DNA of 45,517 bases from an uncultured Spirochaetaceae bacterium (GTDB lineage: Bacteria > Spirochaetota > Spirochaetia > Sphaerochaetales > Sphaerochaetaceae): contig CALXLV010000014.1 of NCBI GenBank assembly GCA_944389295.1, forward strand, positions 1 through 45,517, given 5' to 3'. This document shows positions 1 through 7,616 of the stretch, piece after piece; positions within the stretch are counted from its first letter, which is position 1; each line of letters opens with the position of its first letter. The notes beneath the pieces were generated by a model. That model did no database searches, was not told where the DNA came from, and saw nothing but the letters and a program-made list of their open reading frames with translations. A program made the position numbers and the translations under genes.

Positions 1-65
1 TCGTTCTGGACACAGATCAGTTCCGCAACCATCTTACGAAATTGTCTTGGATACCTCTTTGGCAT
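1..65 (-). CDS. IS3-like transposase OrfA, N-terminus only (cut by window edge)
   Basis: The minus strand reads MPKRYPRQFRKMVAELICVQ and then leaves the window. A basic start followed by YPxxFRxxV is typical of the helix-turn-helix OrfA proteins of IS3-family elements, which bind the element ends. The start is well supported: a perfect AGGAGG lies at 71-76, five bases before the ATG at 63-65. Only 21 codons are visible, so the family call rests on the N-terminal pattern and on the nearby terminal sequence. Another helix-turn-helix transposase family is possible. Confidence 0.6.
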   Translation of the reverse strand, partial: MPKRYPRQFRKMVAELICVQN

Positions 66-108
66 CTTTACCTCCTGAAAATGTTATACCCTTGATTTTC
101 TGTGTCCA
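1..108 (-). mobile_element. End of an IS3-like insertion sequence
   Basis: Outside the OrfA start, the minus strand begins TGGACACAGAAAATC at about 108, which resembles the TGGACA-type inverted-repeat tips of IS3 elements. The element body continues beyond the left edge of the window, so the second end and any target duplication cannot be checked. Confidence 0.5.
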
Positions 109-216
109 CTAATTCGAGAAGGTTCAATATCTCTCTCCGTCTCCGGACGCTTTGTGACGGGGGGGGGTACTTATTAGCATGCAATCGTCTCTCCGCACTG
201 ACAGAGCACTTATGAG

Positions 217-251
217 GGAAGGCACAGGAATGTGTCCTTCCTTCTTTTTTA
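217..251 (+). terminator. Rho-independent terminator, no gene left upstream
   Basis: GGAAGGCACA (217-226) pairs with TGTG and CCTTCC (231-241, one bulged T), loop GGAA, followed by TTCTTTTTT. It points rightwards but the gene it served is no longer upstream, where the IS3-like end now lies. The rest of 109-290 shows no gene; it contains a run of nine G at 159-167. Confidence 0.6.
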
Positions 252-293
252 GTGCCTTTAAGGTCATCGCCAAGTGTAACTTGGGGATAAATA

Positions 294-317
294 AACCACC
301 TGCTTTGCAGGTGTGGT
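294..317 (+). repeat. Left-end hairpin of the IS200-type element
   Basis: ACC and CACCTGC pair with GCAGGTG and GGT, with loop TTT and one extrahelical T at about 314. Bulged hairpins of this sort are the strand-specific TnpA recognition structures in IS608-like elements. Confidence 0.7.
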
Positions 318-403
318 GGGGAAAAGGGTTATACCCAAGGAAAAGCCTTGCCTTTGTATAATGTGGAGTGTTCAAGCCCACAGAAGACAAGGAGGCAAGG
401 CGA

Positions 404-856
404 ATGGCCAATAAAAGAGATGCGTTCAGCCATACGAAATGGCTATGCAAGTATCATATAGTATTCACGCCAAAATATCGACGGAAGGCGATATACGGTG
501 AAATAAGGAAGGACATCGGACAGATACTTAGGGTTCTGTGTGAGCATAAGGGCGTGGAACTGATAGAAGGGCATCTGATGCCAGACCATGTGCATATGTT
601 AGTATCGATACCACCGCGGATAAGCGTGGCAGCGTTCATGGGGTATCTGAAGGGTAAGAGTGCATTGATGGTGTTCGACAGGCACTCGAACCTAAAGTAC
701 AAGTTCGGCAACAGACATTTCTGGGCGGACGGATATTATGTGAGCACCGTCGGACTGAATACGGAGACGGGGCGGAAGTATATGCGGGAGCAGGAGATGG
801 CGGATATAGCCCATGACAAGGTGACTGGAGAACGCCGAGACCCCTTTGAGGGGTAG
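404..856 (+). CDS. tnpA: IS200-family transposase TnpA (HUH Y1 transposase)
   Basis: A Y1 transposase of 150 residues that cuts and rejoins single-stranded DNA at the element ends, acting as a dimer. The metal-binding HUH motif is seen in PDHVHML (around residue 67-73) and the nucleophile tyrosine should be one of the tyrosines in GYYVSTVG or the following KYM helix near residue 118-135. The size matches IS200 TnpA. The start chosen is ATG 404, eight bases after AAGGAGG (389-395); the longer frame from 368 has no ribosome site. It is intact, so the element could be active. It sits upstream of a lipoprotein gene in the same orientation. Confidence 0.93.
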   Translation: MANKRDAFSHTKWLCKYHIVFTPKYRRKAIYGEIRKDIGQILRVLCEHKGVELIEGHLMPDHVHMLVSIPPRISVAAFMGYLKGKSALMVFDRHSNLKYKFGNRHFWADGYYVSTVGLNTETGRKYMREQEMADIAHDKVTGERRDPFEG

Positions 857-890
857 CAGGTAGAAGATGCAGGGCTTGAACGAAGTGAGA

Positions 891-914
891 GCGAGGTGCC
901 TTAAGACACCTCGC
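891..914 (+). terminator. Stem-loop after tnpA
   Basis: GCGAGGTG pairs perfectly with CACCTCGC across an 8-nt loop. No T-tract follows, so it may be a structural element in the 3' part of the IS rather than a true terminator; IS200 elements often carry such stems to block read-in or read-out transcription. Confidence 0.45.
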
Positions 915-944
915 CTGCATTCTGGGGTTATACCCCCGGATCAA

Positions 945-965
945 ACCACGTCTTTTAGGCGTGGT
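945..965 (+). repeat. Right-end hairpin of the IS200-type element
   Basis: ACCACGTC pairs with GGCGTGGT (one G-T pair), loop TTTTA. It shares its outer stem with the left-end hairpin and lies 25 nt before the next start codon, so the element is inserted immediately upstream of the lipoprotein gene. Confidence 0.65.
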
Positions 966-989
966 CATGATTTTGTCTGGAGGTAGACA

Positions 990-3900
990 ATGAAAGGACG
1001 AAAGGCAGTGGTTCTTCTGTCCATTCTTCTGCTCATTCTCGTACCATCCTGCAAGGATGGCAGGAGCAGCGCACCGGAAGAAGGGACGATCAGCATAACC
1101 GTCAGAAACGGATTCGATGGAGCAAAGACGCGCGGCGTTGAGCCCGGCACTGATCTCTCCATATCGAAGTACGCGATAACAGGCGAAGGCCCGGATGACG
1201 CCTCGATCAGCGGAGAACTAAAAAACGAGAATGACACATTCGAAACTAAGGTCACTCCGGGTGAATGGACAGTGACAGTCACTGGACTTGCCGAACACAG
1301 CGGCGAGGAGTATGCGATCGGCGAAGGCTGCAAAACTATCACCGTAGTTCCGCGTGATACGACGGAAGTTGAGATCACTGTGACGGAGGCTGAAGGAGAA
1401 GGCACGCTGAACTTCAGCATAAATGATATCTCCGGAAAAACTTCCTCGATGACAGCCGAAATCAGGGAAGCGGATGGAACTGTTGCAGCAACCATCCAGC
1501 TGGATAAGATCGGAGAGATATTCTCAGGCGATGTGAATCTCCAGAACGGTTTCTACACGATAAATCTCACTGCCGGCGATGATAATTTCGTCACGATGGA
1601 TACAGTGAGGATATACAAGGGAATCACCACAATCTACAGCGGAAATTATGATTCCAATGGAAGTTTCGACATAACAATAACCGATGATATCGTTAAGACA
1701 CCTGAAATAACGCTCAGCGTTGAAACTTCATCTGTCGCTTCAAACGGAACAGTAAACGCATCAGCTGCGGCTGAGAACGTCACATCTTCCGCAGAATATT
1801 CATGGTATATCAATGGAGTTCTGATCGAGGGTGAGGACGGAAAGGAGATATCATTACCTCTTGATAACAGATACAATGAAGGCGAATCGCTGCAGCTTGC
1901 GTTCGTAGTTACAGACGGGGATGTCATCTGGAGCAGAACTGAGAGGATAACTGTCACCGAGGCCGTGGAACTTCCTGATGACGGCGAAGTAACCATCACT
2001 GCAGGAAAGGACAGCTACAGCTACAAAGAGGAGATCACAGCTTCAGTAAGCGGCCTTGATGGTATTGACAGCAGTCTCAGCTATGCATGGTATCTCAATG
2101 GAACTCTCATTGATGATTCGGAGAACCTGAATGAACTGACATTCTCCCCTGCCGCAATCGGCAAGAACCTCACTCTTTCAGTAAGGGCCTCGCTCTACGG
2201 CGTGAGCAGGGAATACAGCAAGGTCATAGCAGTAAATCCTGTTGTTGATTTCTCCATCACCGAGACCGAGATACCTGAGGATGCATATCTTCATCTGACG
2301 CTTACCGCAGAAGCACCAGATGATGCAGAACTGTACATATCATCGTGGGATGTCGATATTCAGTATGACGGAAGCGGAAAAGTGCTGATCTCGGATCTGG
2401 GACCGGGAGATACAGTTCTCAACTATAAAGTGAAGTATGGCAGCGATGTCTGGACAGGGGAAAACAACCTTCCGCTGAACATAGCCGCTTCCAAAGCATC
2501 AGAAGAACCTGAGGCGAACACCGGCGAGGACTTCGGCGGCACAGATGATGAGAAATACGCGCTCGCCAGCGATCTTCTCTCTTCGCTGGAGACTATCGAT
2601 GAGGTTTTCTACGCAAGTCCCGAGGGTGAGATAAATCTCTACGGAACAGTCGTGAAAACGGATGCAGGATACATCTTCCGCGGTTACGAGAAGAACTCTT
2701 TCCTCTTCTGGGGAACGAAGAACGGAAATATTTCCTCTCTGACGGTGAAAAATGATGCTGAGGAGGTATTCACGATAAAGCAGGACGGAATATCCATATT
2801 CCTCAATGGCGCTGACATCACACCGATTCCCACAGAGGCCCCTGAGATAAATACAGATGCCTCATTCGGAGGAAGCGATGAGGAGAAACGCGAGCTGATA
2901 GACAGCATATTTGAAGCATTCATCACCTCTGCAGATAGGGACGGCAGCAGCAGACTTGAAGCGGAGGAACGGGATTATCCTGAAACCGACACATGGTACA
3001 CTCACTTCACGATGACAGGATACCAGATGGATGGCTATATCCTATGGGGAGAAGCCGATGTCGCTACTTCATCTACGCCGTCTCCGCAGATGATGGCTGC
3101 AACGGTACAGGATTCAGATGGAAATATCTTCTCCATCCACTACGAAGAGGAAGTTAATCCGTCAATATTCATGGTGACCGGAAAGACATATATTCTAAAT
3201 GGTGTGAAATGTTCACCTTCTTATGAGATCAATGACCCGGAAGAACCCACGGAATATGCTCCTTCATCTATTGATGGAACCCTTACGGAAAATGAACTCT
3301 ATGTTTTCAACAGGCTTAACTATCTGATTTCCCAGCAGCTCACAATGATGGGGTTGTCTTCTGCAGCCATGAAAATAGGAGATATGGAAATATCCGATGG
3401 TATCGTAAGTGTCTCAACAGTAGGCAGCTACAGAAACATGAAAACTACTGTTGATAAAGATGTTCCAATATCCAGTTACGACGGCGTCACAATAAAAAGC
3501 GGAAGCTATGTGAGCATCAATGCTGACGGAGAAAATTCAGAAATCAAATTTGAGTATGAGGGGAAGGAATACATCTACACCTATTCTTACGATAATGATT
3601 CGGATACCGAATATGCATCTTTATCTGAGGATGGCAGAGATGTTTCTGACGAGATGGATAAAATGGATATCGCTCAGACCATCGATTCATCCATCTACGG
3701 TCTCGCTATGTCCTGTCTGTTCTCATCTGAGGAATTCCAGGAAAAATTGGATAACACTTATGCTATCACAGATAATGCGCGAATCCACATTGATGAAATC
3801 AGCATGATAGGCAATGGAGAAGAGTTGATAACCGATTCTTTAGTGTCCTTGGCAGATTACGATTTCTTCGATTACGACTCCCCTGCAAATTATCAGATCA

Positions 3901-4082
3901 CAACTGCAGGACTCAGAAGCAGAGTTGTGATGACAAGAGATGAAAGAAGCATGATGCTCCATGGTCCCGCTACCGTAAATGGTGTTGATTACTACTTCGA
4001 TCTCTATCTTGATATGAACGACATTAATGCAACAGAGGGCGGCATAAAAGTTGACGGCGCCTGGAAAACAATGACAATGTAA
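990..4082 (+). CDS. Large lipoprotein with Ig-like WYxNG repeats
   Basis: A 1030-residue exported protein of unknown function. It starts with a basic signal peptide and a lipobox LVPSC (Cys about residue 22), so it should be a lipid-anchored surface or periplasmic protein. Two tandem Ig-like modules of about 90 residues follow (roughly 235-330 and 332-418), each with a YSWYING or YAWYLNG core; such modules recur in Treponema and Sphaerochaeta lipoproteins. From about 505 onward, further modules start with FGGxDxEK plus an amphipathic helix and end in a strand with a LNG turn. The C-terminal third looks AT-richer. GGAGGT lies six bases before the ATG. An IS200-type element ends right upstream and may have displaced its promoter. 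Role in adhesion or carbohydrate binding is only a guess. Confidence 0.88.
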   Translation: MKGRKAVVLLSILLLILVPSCKDGRSSAPEEGTISITVRNGFDGAKTRGVEPGTDLSISKYAITGEGPDDASISGELKNENDTFETKVTPGEWTVTVTGLAEHSGEEYAIGEGCKTITVVPRDTTEVEITVTEAEGEGTLNFSINDISGKTSSMTAEIREADGTVAATIQLDKIGEIFSGDVNLQNGFYTINLTAGDDNFVTMDTVRIYKGITTIYSGNYDSNGSFDITITDDIVKTPEITLSVETSSVASNGTVNASAAAENVTSSAEYSWYINGVLIEGEDGKEISLPLDNRYNEGESLQLAFVVTDGDVIWSRTERITVTEAVELPDDGEVTITAGKDSYSYKEEITASVSGLDGIDSSLSYAWYLNGTLIDDSENLNELTFSPAAIGKNLTLSVRASLYGVSREYSKVIAVNPVVDFSITETEIPEDAYLHLTLTAEAPDDAELYISSWDVDIQYDGSGKVLISDLGPGDTVLNYKVKYGSDVWTGENNLPLNIAASKASEEPEANTGEDFGGTDDEKYALASDLLSSLETIDEVFYASPEGEINLYGTVVKTDAGYIFRGYEKNSFLFWGTKNGNISSLTVKNDAEEVFTIKQDGISIFLNGADITPIPTEAPEINTDASFGGSDEEKRELIDSIFEAFITSADRDGSSRLEAEERDYPETDTWYTHFTMTGYQMDGYILWGEADVATSSTPSPQMMAATVQDSDGNIFSIHYEEEVNPSIFMVTGKTYILNGVKCSPSYEINDPEEPTEYAPSSIDGTLTENELYVFNRLNYLISQQLTMMGLSSAAMKIGDMEISDGIVSVSTVGSYRNMKTTVDKDVPISSYDGVTIKSGSYVSINADGENSEIKFEYEGKEYIYTYSYDNDSDTEYASLSEDGRDVSDEMDKMDIAQTIDSSIYGLAMSCLFSSEEFQEKLDNTYAITDNARIHIDEISMIGNGEELITDSLVSLADYDFFDYDSPANYQITTAGLRSRVVMTRDERSMMLHGPATVNGVDYYFDLYLDMNDINATEGGIKVDGAWKTMTM

Positions 4083-4090
4083 AGATGTCG

Positions 4091-4121
4091 GCGGCGGGGC
4101 GCATGTCCCGCCGTTATTTTT
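4091..4121 (+). terminator. Rho-independent terminator of the lipoprotein gene
   Basis: CGGCGGG (4091-4097) pairs with CCCGCCG (4106-4112), followed by TTATTTTTT. It lies nine bases after the stop codon. Confidence 0.9.
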
Positions 4122-4150
4122 TCCTAACTTTCAAACTTACTCCCAGAAAA

Positions 4151-4564
4151 TCATAGAACCATTACAAGCGTCCCGGCTGTGATGAGAATGATTCCCAGAG
4201 CTGATCTTACACTGAACTCCTCATGCAGAATGATGAATGAGAGAATTATCGTTATGACCACGCTCAGCTTGTCGACAGGAACGACTTTGGAAGCCTCCCC
4301 TATCTGCAGCGCCTTGTAGTAGCAGAGCCATGATGCACCTGTCGCCAGCCCGGAGAGAACGAGGAAAATCCAGCTTCTTCGGCTTATGGATGAAATGCCG
4401 GCTGCGCCGTCCGTGACAAAGACCATACCCCATGCCATCACCAGAACGACAATTGTCCTTATAGCGGTGGCAAGATTCGACCCGATGCCTTCTATTCCTA
4501 TCTTTGCAAGTATTGAAGTGAGTGCGGCGAAAACCGCGGAGCCGAGAGCGAACACAAACCACAT
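4151..4564 (-). CDS. Small EamA/DMT-family membrane transporter
   Basis: A single EamA repeat of about 137 residues with four to five hydrophobic segments, an N-terminal WFVFALGSAVFAALTSILAK helix and a final GIILITAGTLVMVL helix. Full drug/metabolite transporters have two such repeats; one-repeat forms are common and probably act as dimers. The substrate cannot be read from the sequence. The start chosen is ATG 4564, which follows AGGAGG by six bases; a start five codons upstream is also open but places that SD inside the gene. It converges with the lipoprotein gene and diverges from glgA. Confidence 0.85.
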   Translation of the reverse strand: MWFVFALGSAVFAALTSILAKIGIEGIGSNLATAIRTIVVLVMAWGMVFVTDGAAGISSISRRSWIFLVLSGLATGASWLCYYKALQIGEASKVVPVDKLSVVITIILSFIILHEEFSVRSALGIILITAGTLVMVL

Positions 4565-4661
4565 AATTAGCCTCCTCATATATACTCCGCCGAAGTGTCA
4601 TGCAGGGCAATACATGTGCGGCTTTTCCTATTATTCAACTGCGTACGGAAACGAAATAGGA

Positions 4662-4667
4662 TATAAT
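4662..4667 (+). promoter_or_regulatory. -10 box for glgA
   Basis: Perfect TATAAT, with transcription expected to begin near 4674, about 16 nt before the glgA start codon. No good -35 hexamer is visible at 17-bp spacing. Confidence 0.5.
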
Positions 4668-4689
4668 GGACGAAAAAGGGAGAAAAGAA

Positions 4690-6147
4690 ATGAAGAAGAT
4701 ACTCTTCGCCGCCTCGGAATGCGTGCCGTTCGTCAAGACCGGAGGCCTTGCCGATGTAGTGGGCAGCCTGCCTAAGGCTTTTGATAAATCAGAATATGAT
4801 ATCCGTGTGATAATCCCCAACTACCACGCCATAAAACCTGAGTGGAGGGAGAAGATGCAGTGCATCTACTATTTTCAGATGGACAACAGAATATATGTCG
4901 GCGTGCACAGGCTGGAGTACGATGGAATCACATACTACTTCATAGACAACGAACAGTATTTCTCGGGAATCGTCCCCTACTATGATCTCTATCAGGACCT
5001 TGAGCGTTTCGCATATTTTTCCAAGGCTGTGCTTTCCGCGCTTCCGCTCATCGGTTTCCGCCCGGACATCATTCACTGCCATGACTGGCAGACCGCGCTC
5101 ATTCCCGTCTACCTGAACACGGTATTCCAGGGCGATCCCTTCTTCCGCGGCATAAGGACCGTATTCACGATCCACAACATCCGCTTCAAGGGCGAGTGGG
5201 ATGTAGGACATATAAAATGGGTCTCTGCGCTTCCCGACGAGGTATTTGAGCCCGGACTTCTCGTAAGCCCCTATCAGGACAGATCGATACCGAAGAATGA
5301 CTGGAACTGCACAATGATGCGCGGCGCCCTCGTATTCTCAGATTACATAACCACAGTCAGCAACAGCTATGCGGGAGAAATACAGACGCCGGAGTTCGGG
5401 GAAGGACTGCAGGATATCCTCAAATGGAGAAGCGACAGGCTCTGGGGGATAATAAACGGAATAGACTACACGATATGGAATCCCGGAACGGACAAGAACA
5501 TAGAGGCGCGCTACTCAATAAGGGACAGAAAATCAAAGAGGAAGAAAAACAAGCTGGCACTTCAGAAAGAACTAGGACTTCCTGAGAACGAGAATGTCCT
5601 GACACTCGCCATCGTTTCGCGTCTCACAGATCAGAAAGGTCTGGACATAATCGATCAGGTCATGGACAGAATCTGCTCGCTCAACGTAAACGTCATAGTC
5701 CTCGGCACCGGTGAGAACTACTACGAGAACATGTTCAGGTACTATGAGGGCAGGCACCACGACAAGGTGAGAGCGGTCATAGCCTACTCCGATCCCCTCG
5801 CCCACAGAATCTATGCGGGAGCGGATGCCATCCTCGTTCCGTCCGCGTTCGAGCCTTGCGGGCTGACACAGCTTATAGCGCTCCGATACGGAATGATACC
5901 AATCGTACATGAGACGGGCGGACTGAGAGATACTGTAAAGCCATTCAACGAATATGAGGACAAAGGCACGGGATTCTCATTCAGCAGATACAGCGGCGGC
6001 GATCTTATCGACCGCATAAAGCACGCGGAGTGGATATGGTACAGCCGCCATGAGCTCTGGGATCACATGCAGAAGCGCGGCATGGAAGAAGACTGGTCAT
6101 GGAACAAGTCCGCCGGCATCTACAGGGACCTCTATTCAAGGATGTGA
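4690..6147 (+). CDS. glgA: Glycogen synthase (ADP-glucose type)
   Basis: A GT5 glycosyltransferase of 485 residues that adds glucose from ADP-glucose to the growing alpha-1,4-glucan chain. The N-terminal ADP-glucose lysine motif KTGGLADV begins at residue 15, the IHNIRFKG and NGID segments are in place, and the C-terminal retaining-GT signature SAFEPCGLTQLIALRYG contains the expected glutamates. Length matches bacterial GlgA. ATG 4690 was chosen over the in-frame ATG at 4666 because GGGAG precedes it by seven bases and MKKILFAASE is the family start. The next gene follows after three bases, so the two are co-transcribed. Confidence 0.97.
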   Translation: MKKILFAASECVPFVKTGGLADVVGSLPKAFDKSEYDIRVIIPNYHAIKPEWREKMQCIYYFQMDNRIYVGVHRLEYDGITYYFIDNEQYFSGIVPYYDLYQDLERFAYFSKAVLSALPLIGFRPDIIHCHDWQTALIPVYLNTVFQGDPFFRGIRTVFTIHNIRFKGEWDVGHIKWVSALPDEVFEPGLLVSPYQDRSIPKNDWNCTMMRGALVFSDYITTVSNSYAGEIQTPEFGEGLQDILKWRSDRLWGIINGIDYTIWNPGTDKNIEARYSIRDRKSKRKKNKLALQKELGLPENENVLTLAIVSRLTDQKGLDIIDQVMDRICSLNVNVIVLGTGENYYENMFRYYEGRHHDKVRAVIAYSDPLAHRIYAGADAILVPSAFEPCGLTQLIALRYGMIPIVHETGGLRDTVKPFNEYEDKGTGFSFSRYSGGDLIDRIKHAEWIWYSRHELWDHMQKRGMEEDWSWNKSAGIYRDLYSRM

Positions 6148-6150
6148 GCG

Positions 6151-6441
6151 ATGAAATACGCCTTTCTCATAATGGGGCCGTATGCGCCCGATAGAGATGA
6201 TGTGCGCTTTCCGTCATCAGAGGGCATCACGCGCATGATAGGCGTGCCTGACATCGAGACTGCGGAAAGGACCGCGGCGGCACTTGCGGATGAAGGCTAC
6301 TCCGCGATAGAACTCTGCGGCGCGTTCGGAGAGGACGGCGCGAGAAGAATAATCGAGGCGACAGGCCGCAGAATCGCTGTCGGATTCGTCACGCACTTTC
6401 CGGAAGATGACGGACTCTTTCTCAGAGCATTCGGAAATTAA
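6151..6441 (+). CDS. DUF6506 family protein
   Basis: A 96-residue soluble protein beginning MKYAFLIMGPYAP with later segments IELCGAFG and AVGFVTHFP, the pattern of the small DUF6506 family whose function is not established. It lies three bases after glgA with AAGGAT overlapping the glgA 3' end, so it is translated from the same message. A link to glycogen metabolism is suggested only by this position. Confidence 0.8.
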   Translation: MKYAFLIMGPYAPDRDDVRFPSSEGITRMIGVPDIETAERTAAALADEGYSAIELCGAFGEDGARRIIEATGRRIAVGFVTHFPEDDGLFLRAFGN

Positions 6442-6443
6442 TG

Positions 6444-6479
6444 AAAAAAAGGCTGTCCGTGCATTACTGCGGACAGCCT
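6444..6479 (-). terminator. Terminator of the cysS-sigma-antisigma operon
   Basis: AGGCTGTCCG (6450-6459) pairs perfectly with CGGACAGCCT (6470-6479); on the minus strand it is followed by seven T. It may also stop glgA transcription, but there is no T-tract on that side. Confidence 0.85.
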
Positions 6480-6507
6480 GCCATTCTCTATCCCCAATGG
6501 CTATGAA

Positions 6508-7065
6508 TCAGGAAACAGATTCCGGCGTGCTTTCGGTTTCTGTCTCCAGGGGCTGAAGCCCTTTTATCGATATATCTACATTATACCCCTTGCTGTCAAG
6601 ATACTGCAGTATTTCCTCGAGCGTGAAATTGTCAAGACTTGAGGAATCCGAGACGAAATGGACGCTTCCCGGATCGGCCTGAAGCTGGAATGAGGGAAGA
6701 ATGTCCTCTGTCTGCTCGGGGGATGCCCCGAAGAACATGAAGCCTCCGATGAAGATGAAAACGACAGCGGCCGCGGCAGTTATAAGCGAGGGAAGCGATA
6801 TCTCAAGCCTTCTTCTCATGAAGCTCACCTTCCTGCCGTTCTGGAAATACTTGCTGTCAAGAAGCCCGAATATGCGGTCCTTGCTTCTGAGAAGAAGCTC
6901 ATCGGGAAAATCAGCTTCACGGATTCTCCTGTCCAGAGCCATCATCTCCTCAAGATGGCGGCGGCAGGCCGCACAGTGCTCGAGGTGTTCCTCCACCTGA
7001 GCTTTGTACGGTTCCTTCAGCTCGCCGTCAAGATATGCCGAGAGCATCTGCGAATCAATACACAT
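6508..7065 (-). CDS. Zinc-binding anti-sigma factor, membrane anchored
   Basis: A 185-residue protein with an N-terminal anti-sigma zinc domain: YLDGEL near residue 11 and HLEHCAACRRH near residue 27-37 supply the His-x3-Cys-x2-Cys ligands. One transmembrane helix (about residues 95-115) follows, then an acidic exported C-terminal tail. Proteins like this hold the partner ECF sigma factor at the membrane and release it after a signal outside the membrane. Its start overlaps the sigma gene by 11 bp, and GGAGG stands six bases before the ATG. The signal is unknown. Confidence 0.92.
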   Translation of the reverse strand: MCIDSQMLSAYLDGELKEPYKAQVEEHLEHCAACRRHLEEMMALDRRIREADFPDELLLRSKDRIFGLLDSKYFQNGRKVSFMRRRLEISLPSLITAAAAVVFIFIGGFMFFGASPEQTEDILPSFQLQADPGSVHFVSDSSSLDNFTLEEILQYLDSKGYNVDISIKGLQPLETETESTPESVS

Positions 7066-7588
7066 CCCTATCCTCCGTCGAAAGTGTCTCCTCCAGCTTT
7101 TTTCTGGCGCGATGCACTCTAACCTTCACATTGGTCTCGGATATGCCAAGCACCTTCGCTATCGACTTGTAGTCCAGTCCCGAATACTCCTTGAGCTGTA
7201 TTACCATCCTCAGGTTCTCGGGAAGCGCCTCGATAGCGGCCCTCACCTCCCTGCGGTTCTCTGCCTCGACGGCAGCCTGTGCGCCGTCACGGGACTCCAC
7301 AGCGGCAGAGGGCATCTGCCTGACCTTCTCAACCATCTCTATCTCACGCTTGTTGCGCCTTATGTGGTTCAGAGCAAGGTTCTTCGCTACTCTCAGCAGC
7401 CAGTACCTCGCATCATCCTCGCTCGGGAAAGTCATGTTCTTCACATAGAATCTCTCGAAGGCTTCCTGCGTAAGATCCTCGGCGATCTCGATGTTGTAGA
7501 CGATGTGCATTATCACCTGCATTATCAGATGATAGTTCGCATCGTAAATGCATCTGAAATCATCCCGGTCTGTACTCTTTATCTCCAT
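7055..7588 (-). CDS. ECF-type RNA polymerase sigma factor
   Basis: A 177-residue sigma-70 family protein with region 2 (EDLTQEAFERFYVKN, about 37-51, and the RYWLLRVAKNLALNHIRR helix) and region 4 (ALPENLRMVIQLKEYSGLDY then the helix-turn-helix AKVLGISETNVKVRVHRAR, about 123-165). Size and order are those of ECF sigma factors. It is translationally coupled to the following anti-sigma gene and lies only 28 bp after cysS, with no terminator between. No strong SD is seen before its ATG, so expression may depend on read-through from cysS or an internal promoter. Confidence 0.93.
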   Translation of the reverse strand: MEIKSTDRDDFRCIYDANYHLIMQVIMHIVYNIEIAEDLTQEAFERFYVKNMTFPSEDDARYWLLRVAKNLALNHIRRNKREIEMVEKVRQMPSAAVESRDGAQAAVEAENRREVRAAIEALPENLRMVIQLKEYSGLDYKSIAKVLGISETNVKVRVHRARKKLEETLSTEDRDVY

Positions 7589-7616
7589 TGCTATAACACT
7601 CAGCTCCCGGAGAAGG

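Larger units (their letters stand above)
290..968 (+). mobile_element. IS200/IS605-type element with TnpA only
   Basis: A single HUH transposase gene is flanked by two subterminal hairpins that open with AAACCAC and close with GTGGT, as expected for elements that move as single-stranded circles and lack inverted repeats. There is no tnpB, so it is an IS200-type element. Both ends also carry a GGGTTATACCC motif just inside the hairpin (about 326-336 and 924-936). Exact cleavage sites cannot be fixed without an empty site; outer limits are estimates. Confidence 0.8.

Noticed and set aside
159..167. Run of nine G as a phase-variable tract
   Set aside because: No gene or promoter nearby would be switched by a change in its length.
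4666..4689. Upstream in-frame ATG for glgA
   Set aside because: It overlaps the -10 TATAAT and would add eight non-conserved residues; ATG 4690 has an SD and the family start.
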